Shown here piece by piece: positions 49,179-58,714 of a stretch of DNA of 64,000 bases; the stretch's first letter is position 1; every line of letters begins with the position of its first letter. The translations under genes were made by a program, and so were the position numbers. A model generated the notes under the pieces. The model saw only the letters and a program-made list of their open reading frames with translations, was not told where the DNA came from and searched no databases. Source of the DNA: an uncultured Francisella sp. (lineage in GTDB: Bacteria > Pseudomonadota > Gammaproteobacteria > Burkholderiales > Neisseriaceae). The stretch is taken from contig CALUCM010000004.1 of assembly GCA_943914555.1 (NCBI GenBank), positions 1-64,000 of the forward strand, written 5' to 3'.

Positions 49179-50591
49179 ATGACAGCTAATCACTCTCTCT
49201 TAGATATCTCTTCTAATTTCCTTAATGAACATACTGATGAGTCCGAAAGTAAGTTGACCTTACCACGCAGTATTGATGCAGAACAAGCAGTATTAGGAGC
49301 AATTTTAGCTAATAATGAGCTATGGTTTGAAGTACAGCCTATTTTAGTAGAAGACGATTTTTATAACATATCTCATCAAAATATTTATCAGGCAATAGTC
49401 TCCCTTATTAATCGTGACATTCGTGCTGATTCAATTACCGTGGCAGAATTATTAAACGACAACAAGCAGCTAGAAAAAATCAAAGGTGGACGCTCCTATC
49501 TAGTTGAAATGATGCAAAACGTTCCTGCCATCAGCAATGTTATTGGCTATGCTAAGATTGTCAGAGATAAATCAGTACTGCGTCAGCTTTATACGATAGG
49601 ACGAAAAATTAGCGAAATGGCTTATCAAGAAGGTCGTGACGCCACAGACATCCTCGATGAAGCAGAAAAGTTAATTTTTGGTATCGCCGAAGAGCGCCAC
49701 CGTAGAGGATCAACTTTGTTACCAGTGAGTCAATATCTCTCGTTGATTGAGCAACGCATTGCCAGACTCCACAACATGCCTAACAATGGGATTACAGGCA
49801 TTGAAACCGGTTTTTATGATTTAGATAGAATTACTTCTGGTCTGCAAGCAGGTGATCTTATCATTATTGCAGGGCGCCCCTCTATGGGTAAAACAGCTTT
49901 CGCTGTTAATATTGCTGAACATTGTTCATTAAGTAACCAAGGTTCAGTTGCCATATTTTCTATGGAGATGCCAGCAGAACAATTGGTGACCCGGATGATT
50001 AGTTCTACTGGAGAAATTAGTATCAACCAAATTCGCTCTGGTCAATTTGATACAAATGACCACTATAAGTTTCAAGAAGCGCTTAATAAGTTACTCTCTT
50101 CTCGTATTTTTATTGATGAAACAGCTGGGCTGAACGCATTGGATATTCGAGCAAGGGTAAGACGCTTTAAACGCCTTCATCCTGATTTAAGTCTGGTGGT
50201 TGTTGATTATATTCAACTTATGTCAGGTTTGGGGAAAAATACCAACAATCGTGTGACTGAGCTGGGTGAAATTTCTCGTTCTTTAAAGGCTTTAGCCAAA
50301 GAAATTAATATTCCGATTATTGTGCTATCGCAATTATCTCGTAACGTAGAAACTCGCCAAGATAAACGACCAATTATGTCTGACCTACGAGATTCAGGTG
50401 CTATCGAGCAAGACGCTGATATTATTATTTTTATGTATCGTGCCGGCTACTATAGTCGAGAAGAAGGAGAAAAAGAACCAGTAAATGACCCGGCAGAAGC
50501 CATTATTCGTAAGCACAGAAACGGTGCATTAGGAAGTATTAAACTTTTTTTCCGAGGAGAATACAGCAAATTTATGAATGCACAAATGTAA
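49179..50591 (+). CDS. dnaB: Replicative DNA helicase
   Basis: DnaB unwinds DNA ahead of the replisome. The 470 residues have the N-terminal helical domain (LPRSIDAEQAVLGAIL), then a RecA-like domain with Walker A AGRPSMGKTAFAVNIA, LVVVDYIQLM, and the late DLRDSGAIEQDAD segment with the arginine finger region. No ribosome binding site is evident before the ATG. The minor pilin operon follows on the same strand, 162 bp later. Confidence 0.97.
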   Translation: MTANHSLLDISSNFLNEHTDESESKLTLPRSIDAEQAVLGAILANNELWFEVQPILVEDDFYNISHQNIYQAIVSLINRDIRADSITVAELLNDNKQLEKIKGGRSYLVEMMQNVPAISNVIGYAKIVRDKSVLRQLYTIGRKISEMAYQEGRDATDILDEAEKLIFGIAEERHRRGSTLLPVSQYLSLIEQRIARLHNMPNNGITGIETGFYDLDRITSGLQAGDLIIIAGRPSMGKTAFAVNIAEHCSLSNQGSVAIFSMEMPAEQLVTRMISSTGEISINQIRSGQFDTNDHYKFQEALNKLLSSRIFIDETAGLNALDIRARVRRFKRLHPDLSLVVVDYIQLMSGLGKNTNNRVTELGEISRSLKALAKEINIPIIVLSQLSRNVETRQDKRPIMSDLRDSGAIEQDADIIIFMYRAGYYSREEGEKEPVNDPAEAIIRKHRNGALGSIKLFFRGEYSKFMNAQM

Positions 50592-50660
50592 ATCAACAAA
50601 CCCACCATACTCTTTTGTCGCTTATCCCCATTTTTCAACCATTAATCCAGAAAAGTAACT

Positions 50661-50685
50661 TATCTTATTTTCCTAGGTTAAGATA
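50661..50685 (+). terminator. Hairpin between dnaB and fimT
   Basis: TATCTTA and TAAGATA form a perfect 7-bp stem around an 11-nt loop, without a U tract. It could weakly separate dnaB from the pilin genes. Confidence 0.3.
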
Positions 50686-50753
50686 GATCCGAAGATATGC
50701 GCAGGATGTGCTTTGCCTGCCTGCTCGTTTAAGTTAACACGAAAGCAAATCTT

Positions 50754-51434
50754 ATGTACTTAAGCCCACCCAAGCACCGTGGATTCACCTTATTAGAGCT
50801 GTTGGTTGTGCTGATCTTAATTGCAATTACTGTCTCTATGGCCTTACCCTCTTTTCTAGGCGCAATACGCCGTTCTGAAGTGCGTTCTGCTGCTTTACAA
50901 CTTGCAAGCGTGATTAACTATGCTCGAGTGGAAGCAATACGACAAGGAGAAATCGCTTATGTCGTGCCAACATATTTTAGAAAAAACGGAAAATTTGATG
51001 ATCCAGAAAGATATAGCTGGCAAAAAGCAAATGGCTTGTTGGCCTTTATAGATAATATGAGTAATGATTTTACAGGGACTGCTCATTACAATAAAGATGA
51101 AGAGATAAGAAGCACACAGATTAAAAATTCCATTACAATGGTTGCAGAGGCCGCGCCTCTTAGCAATTTAAATCAGTTTACTGCAAGTGAAATAGGTCTG
51201 TTGATCTACCCTAATGGAGAAATGAAATATACTCCTAATTATCGATCTACTAGCAAAGGTAACAGCGGCTATATTGTACGTATTACCCTAAAAAATAAGC
51301 GAGTACCCAAAGATTGTCACCGCTTATGGATCGATGCTCTTGCGCGAGCCCACAGTTGCCCTACCGCACTTAAAGCAGCAGATGTATCTGATATCGAAAA
51401 ACAAATTTGTAGTTGTGAACCAGTCACTAAGTAA
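50754..51434 (+). CDS. fimT: FimT/GspH-family minor pseudopilin
   Basis: The 226-residue prepilin has a 10-residue leader ending in Gly and the cleavage/methylation motif G-FTLLELLVV with Glu5 of the mature protein, then a long hydrophobic helix. The C-terminal globular part has four or more cysteines (DCHRLW, HSCPTA, ICSCEP). It corresponds by position to PilH of Neisseria (FimU/FimT elsewhere), part of the tip complex that starts type IV pilus assembly. First of five minor pilin genes. Confidence 0.88.
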   Translation: MYLSPPKHRGFTLLELLVVLILIAITVSMALPSFLGAIRRSEVRSAALQLASVINYARVEAIRQGEIAYVVPTYFRKNGKFDDPERYSWQKANGLLAFIDNMSNDFTGTAHYNKDEEIRSTQIKNSITMVAEAAPLSNLNQFTASEIGLLIYPNGEMKYTPNYRSTSKGNSGYIVRITLKNKRVPKDCHRLWIDALARAHSCPTALKAADVSDIEKQICSCEPVTK

Positions 51435-51462
51435 ATCTGAACCAAAGAGAAAGAAATTCCTG

Positions 51463-52080
51463 ATGATCAAACGTCCTTTACAGCAAACTGGTTTCACCAT
51501 GATTGAAGTGGTTGTATCAATGTTTATTTTAGCCTTAGGAATTATGGCGATGATTGGCATGCAAACTCGAACTTTAGGCAGTATTAAACAGGCAGAAAAT
51601 ATTTCTCAAGTATCACAGGCAGTTGACAACTTAGCCAGCGGTATATCGCTTAATCCTCATCTTAAATTGAAAGTCACTCCTAAAGGATACGAAACCCACA
51701 AAGATTATTCACTTTATCAGTTGCCTCATGGTTGCATTGACCAAAGTATTACGTCTTTCATTAAACAAAACAGCCAATATAGTAAAAAACAATTTGCTCA
51801 AACTACACTGAAACGGTTCTGTACAGAAATAAAACAAATCACTAGTATTGATCCCAAAGATATCCAACTTAAAGTATGCCCCAACTCCAAGATAGAATCT
51901 AATTTGTCTTGGAATTTTTCCTGTCAAGACAATGGGGCACAAACCGTGGTCAAAGTGGTATGGAAATACAAAACCAAAATTCAAAACCCAGAACAAAAAA
52001 CACAGCAAGAAAAAAATTTAGAAATACTCGATGAAGATAATAAAGTGACCCTATCTTATCAAGTTCCTTTGAGCGAATAG
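51463..52080 (+). CDS. pilV: PilV-type minor pilin
   Basis: The 205-residue product has a short leader and the prepilin site G-FTMIEVVVSMFILALG, Glu5 present. It corresponds by order to PilV/PilI. The frame is open upstream to 51334 inside fimT, but the ATG at 51463 gives the correct 10-residue leader. Two Cys pairs lie in the C-terminal domain. It follows fimT by 28 bp. Confidence 0.87.
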   Translation: MIKRPLQQTGFTMIEVVVSMFILALGIMAMIGMQTRTLGSIKQAENISQVSQAVDNLASGISLNPHLKLKVTPKGYETHKDYSLYQLPHGCIDQSITSFIKQNSQYSKKQFAQTTLKRFCTEIKQITSIDPKDIQLKVCPNSKIESNLSWNFSCQDNGAQTVVKVVWKYKTKIQNPEQKTQQEKNLEILDEDNKVTLSYQVPLSE

Positions 52081-52103
52081 CAATCTTATTGCGAAAGATA
52101 AAC

Positions 52104-53438
52104 ATGAAAAGACCTCCTTCTTGGTATCAACAAAGCGGTTTTACTTTACTGGAATTTCTACTAGCAAGTGCCATCGGTCTCTTGTTGGGGGCTGCTGTGT
52201 TATCACTCTATTTTTATACAAGCCGCTTAAATCACATTGCTAGTTTAAACCTATCCGTGCATGAAGACTTGCGTGCTGTGTCTCGCTCTATTAATCAAGA
52301 TGCTGCAATGGCTGGTAGCTTTGGCTGTTTGTCTTTGACCTCCTTATATAGCCAGGATAGTAAAAATATTGATGATCAGTTTAATCGTCAATTTCATGTT
52401 TATTTTAATGATAGTATCCCTAAAAATAGCCCAATTGTGTTTGACAAGCCTGGAGATTCTGCACGTTCTTCTAATCAAAATTTTGGAGTTGCTCTACTTG
52501 ATCCAGAAAAACTTAAAATCCCTAATTTTCAGGCCAAAAGTCAGGCTTTGACTTTCTATTATGCGATAGGTGAGGCAGCTACTTTCAGCGATATATATAC
52601 CTCCACTGGAGACACAATTGCTGATTACAAAGCTGCTGATAACTCTCACAATCAATATGTGATGTCCACTGTAAAACAAGGAGGATATATTGCTTTTGGT
52701 AGCTGTTATGGTTTAGATATTTTCAAAGCAAAGCCAAGTAATACTAGTGTTGTTAATAGGAAAGAAGTAATTCATTTAGATGAGGCCACTTTGGGAGACG
52801 TGCGTATGGCTCCTGCCATGGCAGCGATAAACAATGAACAAACATTCACTTCCCATTTAATGCGCTATATGGTTCATTCCTATGTGTTGGGACAACTCAA
52901 TAATGGTCCTTTGGGCTTATATAAAATAGAACTTAATGAAAATGGTAGCTGGGGGCCGCCTGTGCTACTCTCTTCCCATGTGAGTAAGATGCAGGTTTCT
53001 TTTATCTACCCAACTGATTGGGATAAGGAACATCAGCGCTTTTTAGGCTGTCCTAGCGCCTTTAACAATGACGTCTATGCAAATGACAAACAGACCTTGG
53101 AAGAAAAATTTAATCAATACCAGTTTTTTGAGCGAGATAATCCGACTTTCACTATCACTCATGATCCTAAAAACCCTAAAGGGGGTAAGCGCGAGGATTT
53201 AAAAAAGGTACTAAAAACAGAAGATCGTTATTTAGCACCCTCTGCAGTGAATGTGGTTTTGACTGTCACTTATCCAAAACTATCTCGTCCTTTTGGTTTG
53301 GGAAAAAATGATCATGGATCATCCACAGAAAGCAGTCATGTGGATTTAAATGATAATAAAAGTGACAAGAAAATTTTTAGAATATTTTCTTCTATCAAAG
53401 GTGGTAATCAATGTGCCGATCGAAATTTAGTGGATTAA
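52104..53438 (+). CDS. pilW: PilW-type minor pilin
   Basis: The 444-residue product has leader MKRPPSWYQQSG, then FTLLEFLLASAIGLLLGAAV with Glu5, and the PilW-family segment DAAMAGSFGCLSL near residue 75. It is a large minor pilin equivalent to PilW/PilJ. The ATG at 52104 is preferred over a TTG five codons upstream. Its 3' end overlaps pilX by 28 bp. Confidence 0.87.
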   Translation: MKRPPSWYQQSGFTLLEFLLASAIGLLLGAAVLSLYFYTSRLNHIASLNLSVHEDLRAVSRSINQDAAMAGSFGCLSLTSLYSQDSKNIDDQFNRQFHVYFNDSIPKNSPIVFDKPGDSARSSNQNFGVALLDPEKLKIPNFQAKSQALTFYYAIGEAATFSDIYTSTGDTIADYKAADNSHNQYVMSTVKQGGYIAFGSCYGLDIFKAKPSNTSVVNRKEVIHLDEATLGDVRMAPAMAAINNEQTFTSHLMRYMVHSYVLGQLNNGPLGLYKIELNENGSWGPPVLLSSHVSKMQVSFIYPTDWDKEHQRFLGCPSAFNNDVYANDKQTLEEKFNQYQFFERDNPTFTITHDPKNPKGGKREDLKKVLKTEDRYLAPSAVNVVLTVTYPKLSRPFGLGKNDHGSSTESSHVDLNDNKSDKKIFRIFSSIKGGNQCADRNLVD

Positions 53439-54121
53439 AAAAAAATGAGCAAGGCTACGTCTTAATCGTGGTATTGGCCATTTTGGTTCTGATCACCTTG
53501 CTGATCTCTGCTACCTATTTAAATGCTGAAAGTGCATTAAAAGAAACTTCTTTAGAATCAGATAGACGTTATGCTCAGTCTTTAGTAGAGGTCACCACGG
53601 CAATTGCTGCTCAAGAAATAAGTCATCTTTTTTCAAATCCACAAAACAAAATTATTCCACCTGCTGGTAGCTATGATGAAGAGCAGGTTCAAGGAGGAGC
53701 ATTGCTTGCTCATTTATCTGAAGGTGGGCCATCACTCAAAATGCTCGATGGAAGTAGTTGGCCTCAATATTTTCGTATTAATTGTGATGGAATTAAGGGA
53801 AAATTAAAAGGCCTATGTACTACTACCATTCTTAGTAGTGATAAGACAACTAAAAAACAGATTTATCCACCCCCACCTGTTTATAACCGCCCCAATGTGT
53901 TTAATGAATACGGTAATAAAAAACAATGCGGTAATGCTTTTAAAATTGATCAAAAAACGCTTCCTAATGAAGCAATAAGACAACCATGTTATGTGGTCGA
54001 ATTTATGGGAATTGACTTTCATACCCGCACATTGCGCTTTCGCATTACAGCAATTGCTTGGGGCAGACATCCAAAAACCTCTGTAAAAATGCAAACAACT
54101 TATGAGATGGATTATGATTAA
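53411..54121 (+). CDS. pilX: PilX/PilK-type minor pilin
   Basis: The 236-residue product has a 15-residue leader and site G-YVLIVVLAILVLITLL. Position 5 of the mature protein is Val, not Glu, as in the GspK tip pseudopilins. An N-terminal segment rich in Ala and Glu follows (SLVEVTTAIAAQEI), as in PilX/PilK. It overlaps pilW by 28 bp and the next gene by a few bases, indicating tight coupling. No pilY1/pilC gene accompanies the cluster. Confidence 0.82.
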   Translation: MCRSKFSGLKKNEQGYVLIVVLAILVLITLLISATYLNAESALKETSLESDRRYAQSLVEVTTAIAAQEISHLFSNPQNKIIPPAGSYDEEQVQGGALLAHLSEGGPSLKMLDGSSWPQYFRINCDGIKGKLKGLCTTTILSSDKTTKKQIYPPPPVYNRPNVFNEYGNKKQCGNAFKIDQKTLPNEAIRQPCYVVEFMGIDFHTRTLRFRITAIAWGRHPKTSVKMQTTYEMDYD

Positions 54122-54599
54122 TTGCTTTTACATAAACAAACACCTAACAAAAGGTTTCACTTTATTAGAAATAATGGTGGTACTGATCATATTAGGTATT
54201 TTGGCTAGTTTCGCTGTTAACACTTATTCTCGTTATACTGAGCGTTCCCACTTAGATATTGCACAAATGATGTTGTCAAATTATGCCCAAGAAATCACTG
54301 CTTTTCAGTTAAAAACAGGCCGTGTACCAGATACAGAAGAAGAATACGAAACGTTTAAAAAACAAATGACCCATGACCCCAATTTAGACCGTCAGTACAG
54401 GGATTTTTTCCAAGTGCAGTTTACTCAAGGTAATAAAGAGTTATTAGCTGTGCCACAAAAGAAACATCGCTATCCGTCATATGCCAAAATGAAACTTGTT
54501 GATTACAGTATTTTTATCTGTAAACATGCTCCAGCGCTGTATAAAGCTGAAGGTGGCGAATGCAAAAAAGCAACTACTAACACATCCTTAAATATGTAG
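54114..54599 (+). CDS. pilE: PilE/PilX-like type IV pilin
   Basis: The 161-residue product has leader MINCFYINKHLTKG and the site G-FTLLEIMVVLIILGILASF, Glu5 present. A C-terminal Cys pair (FICKH and GGECKK) forms a typical disulfide-bounded D region. It is the last gene of the operon, equal in position to Neisseria pilL/pilX or PilE of others. An ATG at 54102 is also possible. Whether it is the major pilin or a minor one is not decided; a gene at this place is usually minor. Confidence 0.82.
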   Translation: MINCFYINKHLTKGFTLLEIMVVLIILGILASFAVNTYSRYTERSHLDIAQMMLSNYAQEITAFQLKTGRVPDTEEEYETFKKQMTHDPNLDRQYRDFFQVQFTQGNKELLAVPQKKHRYPSYAKMKLVDYSIFICKHAPALYKAEGGECKKATTNTSLNM

Positions 54600-54627
54600 T
54601 TAGATTTACAATTAGAGCAATCTTGCT

Positions 54628-54643
54628 AGAAGCAGAGCTTTTT
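54628..54643 (+). terminator. Terminator after the pilin operon
   Basis: AGAAGC, loop AGA, GCTTTT (one G-U pair), then T: a short terminator 29 bp after the stop. A second stem, AATCAAA/TTTGATT, follows at once (54644-54660). Confidence 0.45.
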
Positions 54644-54660
54644 AATCAAACATTTTGATT

Positions 54661-54924
54661 GCTAAAGCAACTTTAATAAACAAAGCGAAAAGCTTCCTAC
54701 TTTACTTGCTAATCTATCCCAAAACAGATAAATTCTAATGCCATAGTTGGTCTGATAACAGTACACCTAAATACATATACGCTATGATTATTTAAATAAT
54801 TCCATAAGTGTATTATTTGTTTTTTACACTATGGCATAGCCAATATACTAAAAGTAAAGATCAGCTAGAAATAATCCAATTGGCAACTGTTTTTTCTAGT
54901 AACCTAAAATCTTGGATGTAAATG
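54661..54924. other. Structured non-coding gap between pilE and hfq
   Basis: About 260 bp with no gene. The 10-bp inverted repeat ATGCCATAGT (54738-54747) and ACTATGGCAT (54828-54837) could pair at long range. The right arm also belongs to a local hairpin, CCATAAGTGTA/TACACTATGG (54802-54834) with one bulged base. The two pairings exclude each other. It may be a small RNA, an hfq 3' end, or decayed sequence. Confidence 0.4.
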
Positions 54925-55209
54925 TTACTCTTCTTTATGCACGTTATCACTGACTGAAGAAGAAGATGTGCAATCTGCAGCTCCTGAATAAGCAATAGAA
55001 ACCGTGCGTGCAGGAACAATTGTTGAAATTGCATGCTTGTAGACCATCTGAGTCACTGTTGAATTTCTCAATAACACCACATATTGATCAAATGACTCTA
55101 CTTGCCCTTGCAATTTAATTCCGTTAATTAAATAAATAGAAACAGGAACATGTTCTTTTCTCAAAGCATTTAAAAAAGGGTCTTGTAGCATCTGTCCTTT
55201 ATTCAACAT
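54925..55209 (-). CDS. hfq: RNA chaperone Hfq
   Basis: Hfq forms Sm-like hexamers that pair small RNAs with mRNAs. The 94 residues have Sm1 ([18 protein letters not shown]) and Sm2 with [12 protein letters not shown], and [13 protein letters not shown] at the start. The C-terminal tail is short and Ser-rich. GGAG 8 bp upstream supports the ATG at 55209. Placement directly after der, instead of after miaA, is typical of Betaproteobacteria. Confidence 0.97.
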   Translation of the reverse strand: MLNKGQMLQDPFLNALRKEHVPVSIYLINGIKLQGQVESFDQYVVLLRNSTVTQMVYKHAISTIVPARTVSIAYSGAADCTSSSSVSDNVHKEE

Positions 55210-55292
55210 AATTATGACTCCGTGATTAAAATATAAAATAATTGATTAGTGTTTTACCATAGTAGCACAAGCCTTAAAAATATGAGATTTTT

Positions 55293-56732
55293 TCAGCGTT
55301 TTTTAATAGAAACTTGCCGTTTTTTCGGGTTCAGGCGCTTTTTTACCTCTCTTTTTGCAATTCGCTTACTACGCATTTCACGACGCAGAGTTTGCTGCTT
55401 GCTCGCCCCTTTATTCCTAGCATCATAAGGGTTCTCAGTAGTAACATAATTGATTTTAAGTGGGGTACCCTGCAAATCAAAAGCTTTGCTCAAATATTTG
55501 CTCAGATAACGCGTATAACTTTCAGATACTCTATCCAATGAATTGCCATGAATGATCACAGTAGGAGGATTGCTCCCTCCCTGATGTGCATAACGCATCT
55601 TGGGTCGAAAACCAGCTCTTTGAGGAGGTGCTTGCTTTTCAATTGCCATGTGTAATAGACGAGTCAGCTGCGGTGTAGGTAATTTCCTGAACGCCGACTC
55701 ATAGGCTTCTTGCACTGCTTTTAATAACTTATTAACTCCATTACCTTTTAACGCTGATATTTCTAGTACTTTGGCATAATCTAAAAAATATAACTTTCTT
55801 AAAATACCTTCCTTAATTTGTGCCGCTTCTCTTTTAGACAATAGATCCCATTTATTTAGTACAATCACACAAGCTTTACCCAGCTGATCAGCAAATCCTG
55901 CTAAAGTAGCATCTTGTTCTGCGATGGCTTCACTAGCATCTAATACTAAAACTACTACATTACATTGTTCAATAGCGCGTAGAGATTTTAATACCGAAAA
56001 TTTTTCAATAGCCTCTTTAACTCTGCCTTTTCGTCTTACTCCTGCGGTATCAATCACGCGATAATGCTGCTCTTTTTTTATAAAATCTATCAAAATCGCA
56101 TCGCGCGTAGTCCCTGCTTCACTTGAAGTAATCAAACGGTTTTCACCAATTAATGCATTAACCAGAGTTGATTTACCAACATTTGGCCTACCAATGACAG
56201 CAAAACAAGGATACTGCACCATGACTTGTTCATCCACACAAGTAAATGGCGCAAGAATATCATTAATCAGCTCACCTACTCCTTCATTATGTGCCGCTGA
56301 AATTACGTAAGGGTCGCCTAATCCCAAACGATAAAATTCAGCTTTGGCTAATTCTCGTGATAAGCCTTCAGCTTTATTAAGGACCACGTGTACAGGAGAT
56401 GCTTGACAGCGCAGTATTTGGGCAATTATTTCATCCTGTGTATGTAAACCAGCGCGCGCATCCAAAAGAAATATGATCACATCAGCCTCTTTAATAGCCA
56501 GACGCGTTTGTTTGCCCATTTCCTGCACAAGCCCATCCTCTTCATCTGGTTGAAAACCACCAGTGTCAATTAATAGATAAGGTTTATCACCAACCTGGCC
56601 ATGGCCATAATGCCGATCACGGGTTAAACCCGGCTGATCAGCAACCAAGGCATCCCTGCTTTTAGTGAGTGCATTAAAAAGCGTGGACTTACCAACGTTG
56701 GGCCGTCCAACAATCACAATTGTCGGCTTCAT
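55293..56732 (-). CDS. der: Ribosome biogenesis GTPase Der
   Basis: Der (EngA) has two tandem GTPase domains for 50S assembly. P-loops are IVGRPNVGKSTLFN near residue 7 and VIGRPNVGKSTLVNAL near residue 183, with DTGG and DTAG switch motifs and NKAEG/NKWDL base-recognition motifs. The KH-like C-terminal domain ends in an extended basic tail rich in Arg and Lys. It overlaps yfgM by 4 bp; bamB, usually between them, is missing. Confidence 0.97.
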   Translation of the reverse strand: MKPTIVIVGRPNVGKSTLFNALTKSRDALVADQPGLTRDRHYGHGQVGDKPYLLIDTGGFQPDEEDGLVQEMGKQTRLAIKEADVIIFLLDARAGLHTQDEIIAQILRCQASPVHVVLNKAEGLSRELAKAEFYRLGLGDPYVISAAHNEGVGELINDILAPFTCVDEQVMVQYPCFAVIGRPNVGKSTLVNALIGENRLITSSEAGTTRDAILIDFIKKEQHYRVIDTAGVRRKGRVKEAIEKFSVLKSLRAIEQCNVVVLVLDASEAIAEQDATLAGFADQLGKACVIVLNKWDLLSKREAAQIKEGILRKLYFLDYAKVLEISALKGNGVNKLLKAVQEAYESAFRKLPTPQLTRLLHMAIEKQAPPQRAGFRPKMRYAHQGGSNPPTVIIHGNSLDRVSESYTRYLSKYLSKAFDLQGTPLKINYVTTENPYDARNKGASKQQTLRREMRSKRIAKREVKKRLNPKKRQVSIKKR

Positions 56733-57388
56733 TGAGTCAGATGAGTGATTTTCTTGGCTTCAATCTGTGAACGGATTTGTTCAATATCTTCTTTACTTAC
56801 CACTGGATTGGGTTTGGGCAAAGCAGCAATGGCGCGATTATAAGCAGCTACTGCTGACTTTTCATCACCTTTGGCTATATAGATATCACCACGCAAATCT
56901 TTTAATAAAAAATCTAATTCGGGAGCGACTTTTTCATCAGTCAAATGTAAAGCTTCATCAAACTTTTTTTCACTTAACTTAACATTGACTAAATTAATAA
57001 TTGCAGATACATGAAGAAATTCATCATGTTGATGATCATATACCCACTGAAAATGGCGTTGTGCATCGGTAAGTCGACCATTATAGAATGCCAATATGCC
57101 TTCAGTAGTAGTGGCAATGCTAGCAGCCGCTGTGTTAGCATAGTTATTTTGTAATATCTGCAAGGTTTCGAGAGCCTCAGCCTCCTTTTTATGTTGCATT
57201 TGAGTCTGATAAGTAACTAATAAATCCGTAGCTTGCTCATTTTTGTCATGTCGATAGTTACGCAAAGCTACAAAACATAAATAAACCAATGCCACACACA
57301 ATAGAGCCAAAACACACCATTTTAAGCCCCCATGCCAAATATTCTTAACACGCTCTAATTCTTCTTGTTGTTGCAAATCTAGTGCCAT
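56729..57388 (-). CDS. yfgM: YfgM-type ancillary SecYEG translocon protein
   Basis: The 219-residue protein has a cytoplasmic N-terminus, a single membrane helix (WCVLALLCVALVYLCFVAL) and a periplasmic TPR-like helical domain. YfgM in E. coli binds the Sec translocon and the chaperone PpiD. Position between hisS and der is conserved. It starts 3 bp after hisS ends. Confidence 0.9.
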   Translation of the reverse strand: MALDLQQQEELERVKNIWHGGLKWCVLALLCVALVYLCFVALRNYRHDKNEQATDLLVTYQTQMQHKKEAEALETLQILQNNYANTAAASIATTTEGILAFYNGRLTDAQRHFQWVYDHQHDEFLHVSAIINLVNVKLSEKKFDEALHLTDEKVAPELDFLLKDLRGDIYIAKGDEKSAVAAYNRAIAALPKPNPVVSKEDIEQIRSQIEAKKITHLTQ

Positions 57389-57391
57389 TTT

Positions 57392-58705
57392 TCATTCTAT
57401 CCATTGATATAGGGCTTGTGAAAGCGCTTCAGGGTCACTTATCTCAAATTCTCGTTGCCCTTGTTTACCTGCCAAATCTTTGATACTGATGACATGATTC
57501 TTTACTTCTTCTTCACCAATAATCAAAGCATAACGAGCGCCAAATTTATTCGCCTTTTGAAATTGAGAACTCATTTTCTGACGGCTAAAAAAAGGTATAT
57601 AAATCTGCCAGCCCTTTTGTCGTAACATAGTAGCATATCTTAAGCCTTTATTTAACGCCTCATCTCCCTGGCTAATTAAATAAAAAACTGCATTCTTGAC
57701 TTTTGTCTGTGCACAAGAAGTCATTGACTTAGAAAAATCTTTCTGCTGCTGCACAAGTAGAACTAACCGTTCCATCCCCAAAGCAAAACCGGTTCCTGGC
57801 ACATCATCTTTATTTCCCAAAGCAGAAAGTAGGCCATTGTAACGTCCCCCAGCACACAAAGTTCCTTGACTACCCAATTGATCAGTCACCCATTCAAAGA
57901 CAGTGTGATTGTAATAATCTAGGCCGCGCACTAAACGAGGATTTTCTTGGTAAGGAATATTTAAAGCGTGTAGACCTTCTTTAAGCTCATTATAAAAAAT
58001 CAAAGAAGGACTGCCTTTTGCTAAAGAATCAATCAGCTTAGGAGAATCTTCGCATATCTTTTGCAAGGTAGGATTCTTGCTATCCAGTATACGCAAAGGA
58101 TTGGTGATCAAACGACGCCGACTATCTTCATCAAGAATTGATTCATAAGTCTTTAAATAATCGATCAAACTGCGTCGGTATCGCTGCCTCTCTTCATAAG
58201 TACCTAAGGTGTTAATCTGTAGAGTGATTTGATCACTTAGCCCTAGACGTCGCCATAATTCATAAACCATGGCCAAAAGTTCAATATCTGCTTGAACTTT
58301 TGCAAAACCCAACACCTCTACACCGAATTGATGAAATTGCCGATAACGTCCCTTTTGGGGCCGTTCACGTCGAAACATTGGTCCATAGTACCATAACTTG
58401 CGCGGACCATTATAAAGATAATTACGCTCTATTACCGCACGCAATACAGAAGCAGTGCCTTCTGGACGCAAGACAACCTGTTCTTCTGATTGATCAATAA
58501 AACGGTACATTTCTTTACCCACTACATCAGTTTCTTCTCCAACTGAACGGGCAAATAGTTCATACATTTCTAAAATAGGGGTACGTATCTCACCATAGGC
58601 ATAAAGCGCAATCCACTCTCGTAACACACTCTCTAATACTTGCCAGATGTTAAGTTCTTCTGGCAATAAATCTTGCATACCTGTTAATAGATGATACTTT
58701 TTCAT
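57392..58705 (-). CDS. hisS: Histidyl-tRNA synthetase
   Basis: This class II synthetase has 437 residues: motif 1 region TPILEMYELFARSVGEETDVV, motif 2 FRRERPQKGRYRQFHQFGVE, histidine-specific VRGLDYYNHTVFEW and motif 3 GTGFALGMERL, then an anticodon-binding domain. The ATG at 58705 is chosen over a GTG three codons upstream. It follows ispG by 9 bp. Confidence 0.97.
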   Translation of the reverse strand: MKKYHLLTGMQDLLPEELNIWQVLESVLREWIALYAYGEIRTPILEMYELFARSVGEETDVVGKEMYRFIDQSEEQVVLRPEGTASVLRAVIERNYLYNGPRKLWYYGPMFRRERPQKGRYRQFHQFGVEVLGFAKVQADIELLAMVYELWRRLGLSDQITLQINTLGTYEERQRYRRSLIDYLKTYESILDEDSRRRLITNPLRILDSKNPTLQKICEDSPKLIDSLAKGSPSLIFYNELKEGLHALNIPYQENPRLVRGLDYYNHTVFEWVTDQLGSQGTLCAGGRYNGLLSALGNKDDVPGTGFALGMERLVLLVQQQKDFSKSMTSCAQTKVKNAVFYLISQGDEALNKGLRYATMLRQKGWQIYIPFFSRQKMSSQFQKANKFGARYALIIGEEEVKNHVISIKDLAGKQGQREFEISDPEALSQALYQWIE

Positions 58706-58714
58706 GCATGACAC

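Noticed and set aside
50701..50720. GCAGG/CCTGC hairpin before fimT
   Set aside because: The 5-bp stem with a 10-nt loop and no U tract is too weak to call.
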